Source: Paenilisteria rustica (GTDB taxonomy: Bacteria > Bacillota > Bacilli > Lactobacillales > Listeriaceae). Taken from it: a DNA stretch of 64,000 bases. Of the stretch, positions 63,918 through 64,000 are shown one piece after another. The translations under genes were made by a program, and so were the position numbers. The DNA lies in the NCBI RefSeq assembly GCF_013820765.1, contig NZ_JABJVM010000006.1:1-64000 (forward strand), in the 5' to 3' direction. Position 1 is the stretch's first letter. Every line of letters begins with the position of its first letter. The notes beneath the pieces were generated by a model. It worked only from the letters and a program-made list of their open reading frames with translations. It did no database searches and had not been told where the DNA came from.

Positions 63918-64000
63918 TTATTTCCCGAAAAGAGCTTGATAGCCTTCTGAGAATTTCAAAATTAACCAGTTTAAGAAGTTTCCACCTAGATCAAGACTCG
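63918..64000 (-). CDS. C-terminus of a PTS membrane component (partial)
   Basis: A frame open to the window edge ends ...LDLGGNFLNWLILKFSEGYQ... then ALFGK and stop. Helical and partly hydrophobic, ending 28 bases before dehydrogenase 2. By context it should be the C-terminus of the galactitol/pentitol-type EIIC (GatC-like) that precedes these dehydrogenases in L. monocytogenes, but too little is visible for proof. Confidence 0.5.
   Translation of the reverse strand, partial: SLDLGGNFLNWLILKFSEGYQALFGK

Overview
The window is a piece of Listeriaceae chromosome (Firmicutes). The gene order prmC-prfA-tdk-thrB-thrC-hom ... rpmE-rho-murA ... fba ... ami-like ... pyrG-rpoE ... argS-ywiB, the lipL/ywfO pair and the closing pentitol operon match Listeria monocytogenes as I remember it (about lmo2540-lmo2573, then lmo2659-lmo2665). 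Base composition looks richer in G+C than L. monocytogenes, and several L. monocytogenes genes (gtcA, lafAB) are not at their remembered places, so I favour a Listeria sensu lato species. The species cannot be named from this sequence alone.

Layout: 1-246 holds a 123-bp tandem repeat. 317-4643 holds a frameshifted low-molecular-weight phosphatase, sua5, a DnaA-box cluster, prmC, prfA and tdk. 4826-8040 is the threonine operon (hom-thrC-thrB in transcription order). 8295-10116 is a MarR/MATE efflux pair with clear operators. 10161-19293 holds gor, rpmE, rho, murA, a flavin monooxygenase, fba and a lipid kinase, separated by repeat-filled intergenic DNA. 19747-22047 is a GW-module autolysin. 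22103-27926 holds an aldo/keto reductase and two ABC operons, each followed by a CU-rich small-RNA-like unit. 28034-36283 is core: pyrG with its CTP attenuator, rpoE, argS, ywiB, an M50 protease, a tautomerase, an HD hydrolase and lipL.

36477-44736 is an island that should convert unsaturated (pectin or rhamnogalacturonan-type) oligosaccharides to pyruvate and glyceraldehyde-3-phosphate: GH105 hydrolase, transporter, KduI, KduD, KdgK, KdgA and an IclR regulator. 45056-50611 holds small membrane or secreted proteins, a CPBP protease, a beta-glucoside-type PTS with cre, antiterminator and terminator elements, and a secreted beta-helix protein. 50719-55298 holds an OppA-like lipoprotein, an SdpI-like protein, a nicotinamidase, a RibD/DHFR-like reductase and a zinc-free dehydrogenase. 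55365-56984 is an AT-rich reverse transcriptase of the Abi/DRT (defence) type. 57118-64000 is a pentitol (probably arabitol/xylitol) PTS operon with two polyol dehydrogenases and its own pentose-phosphate enzymes; it runs off the right edge.

The two signals I find most worth following are (1) the lone reverse transcriptase, sitting with its own promoter where remembered Listeria synteny breaks, and (2) a modular family of intergenic repeats (three stem-loop modules A, B and C) whose stems differ in sequence between copies but stay paired. Such compensatory change indicates selection on structure, either RNA or a folded mobile DNA.
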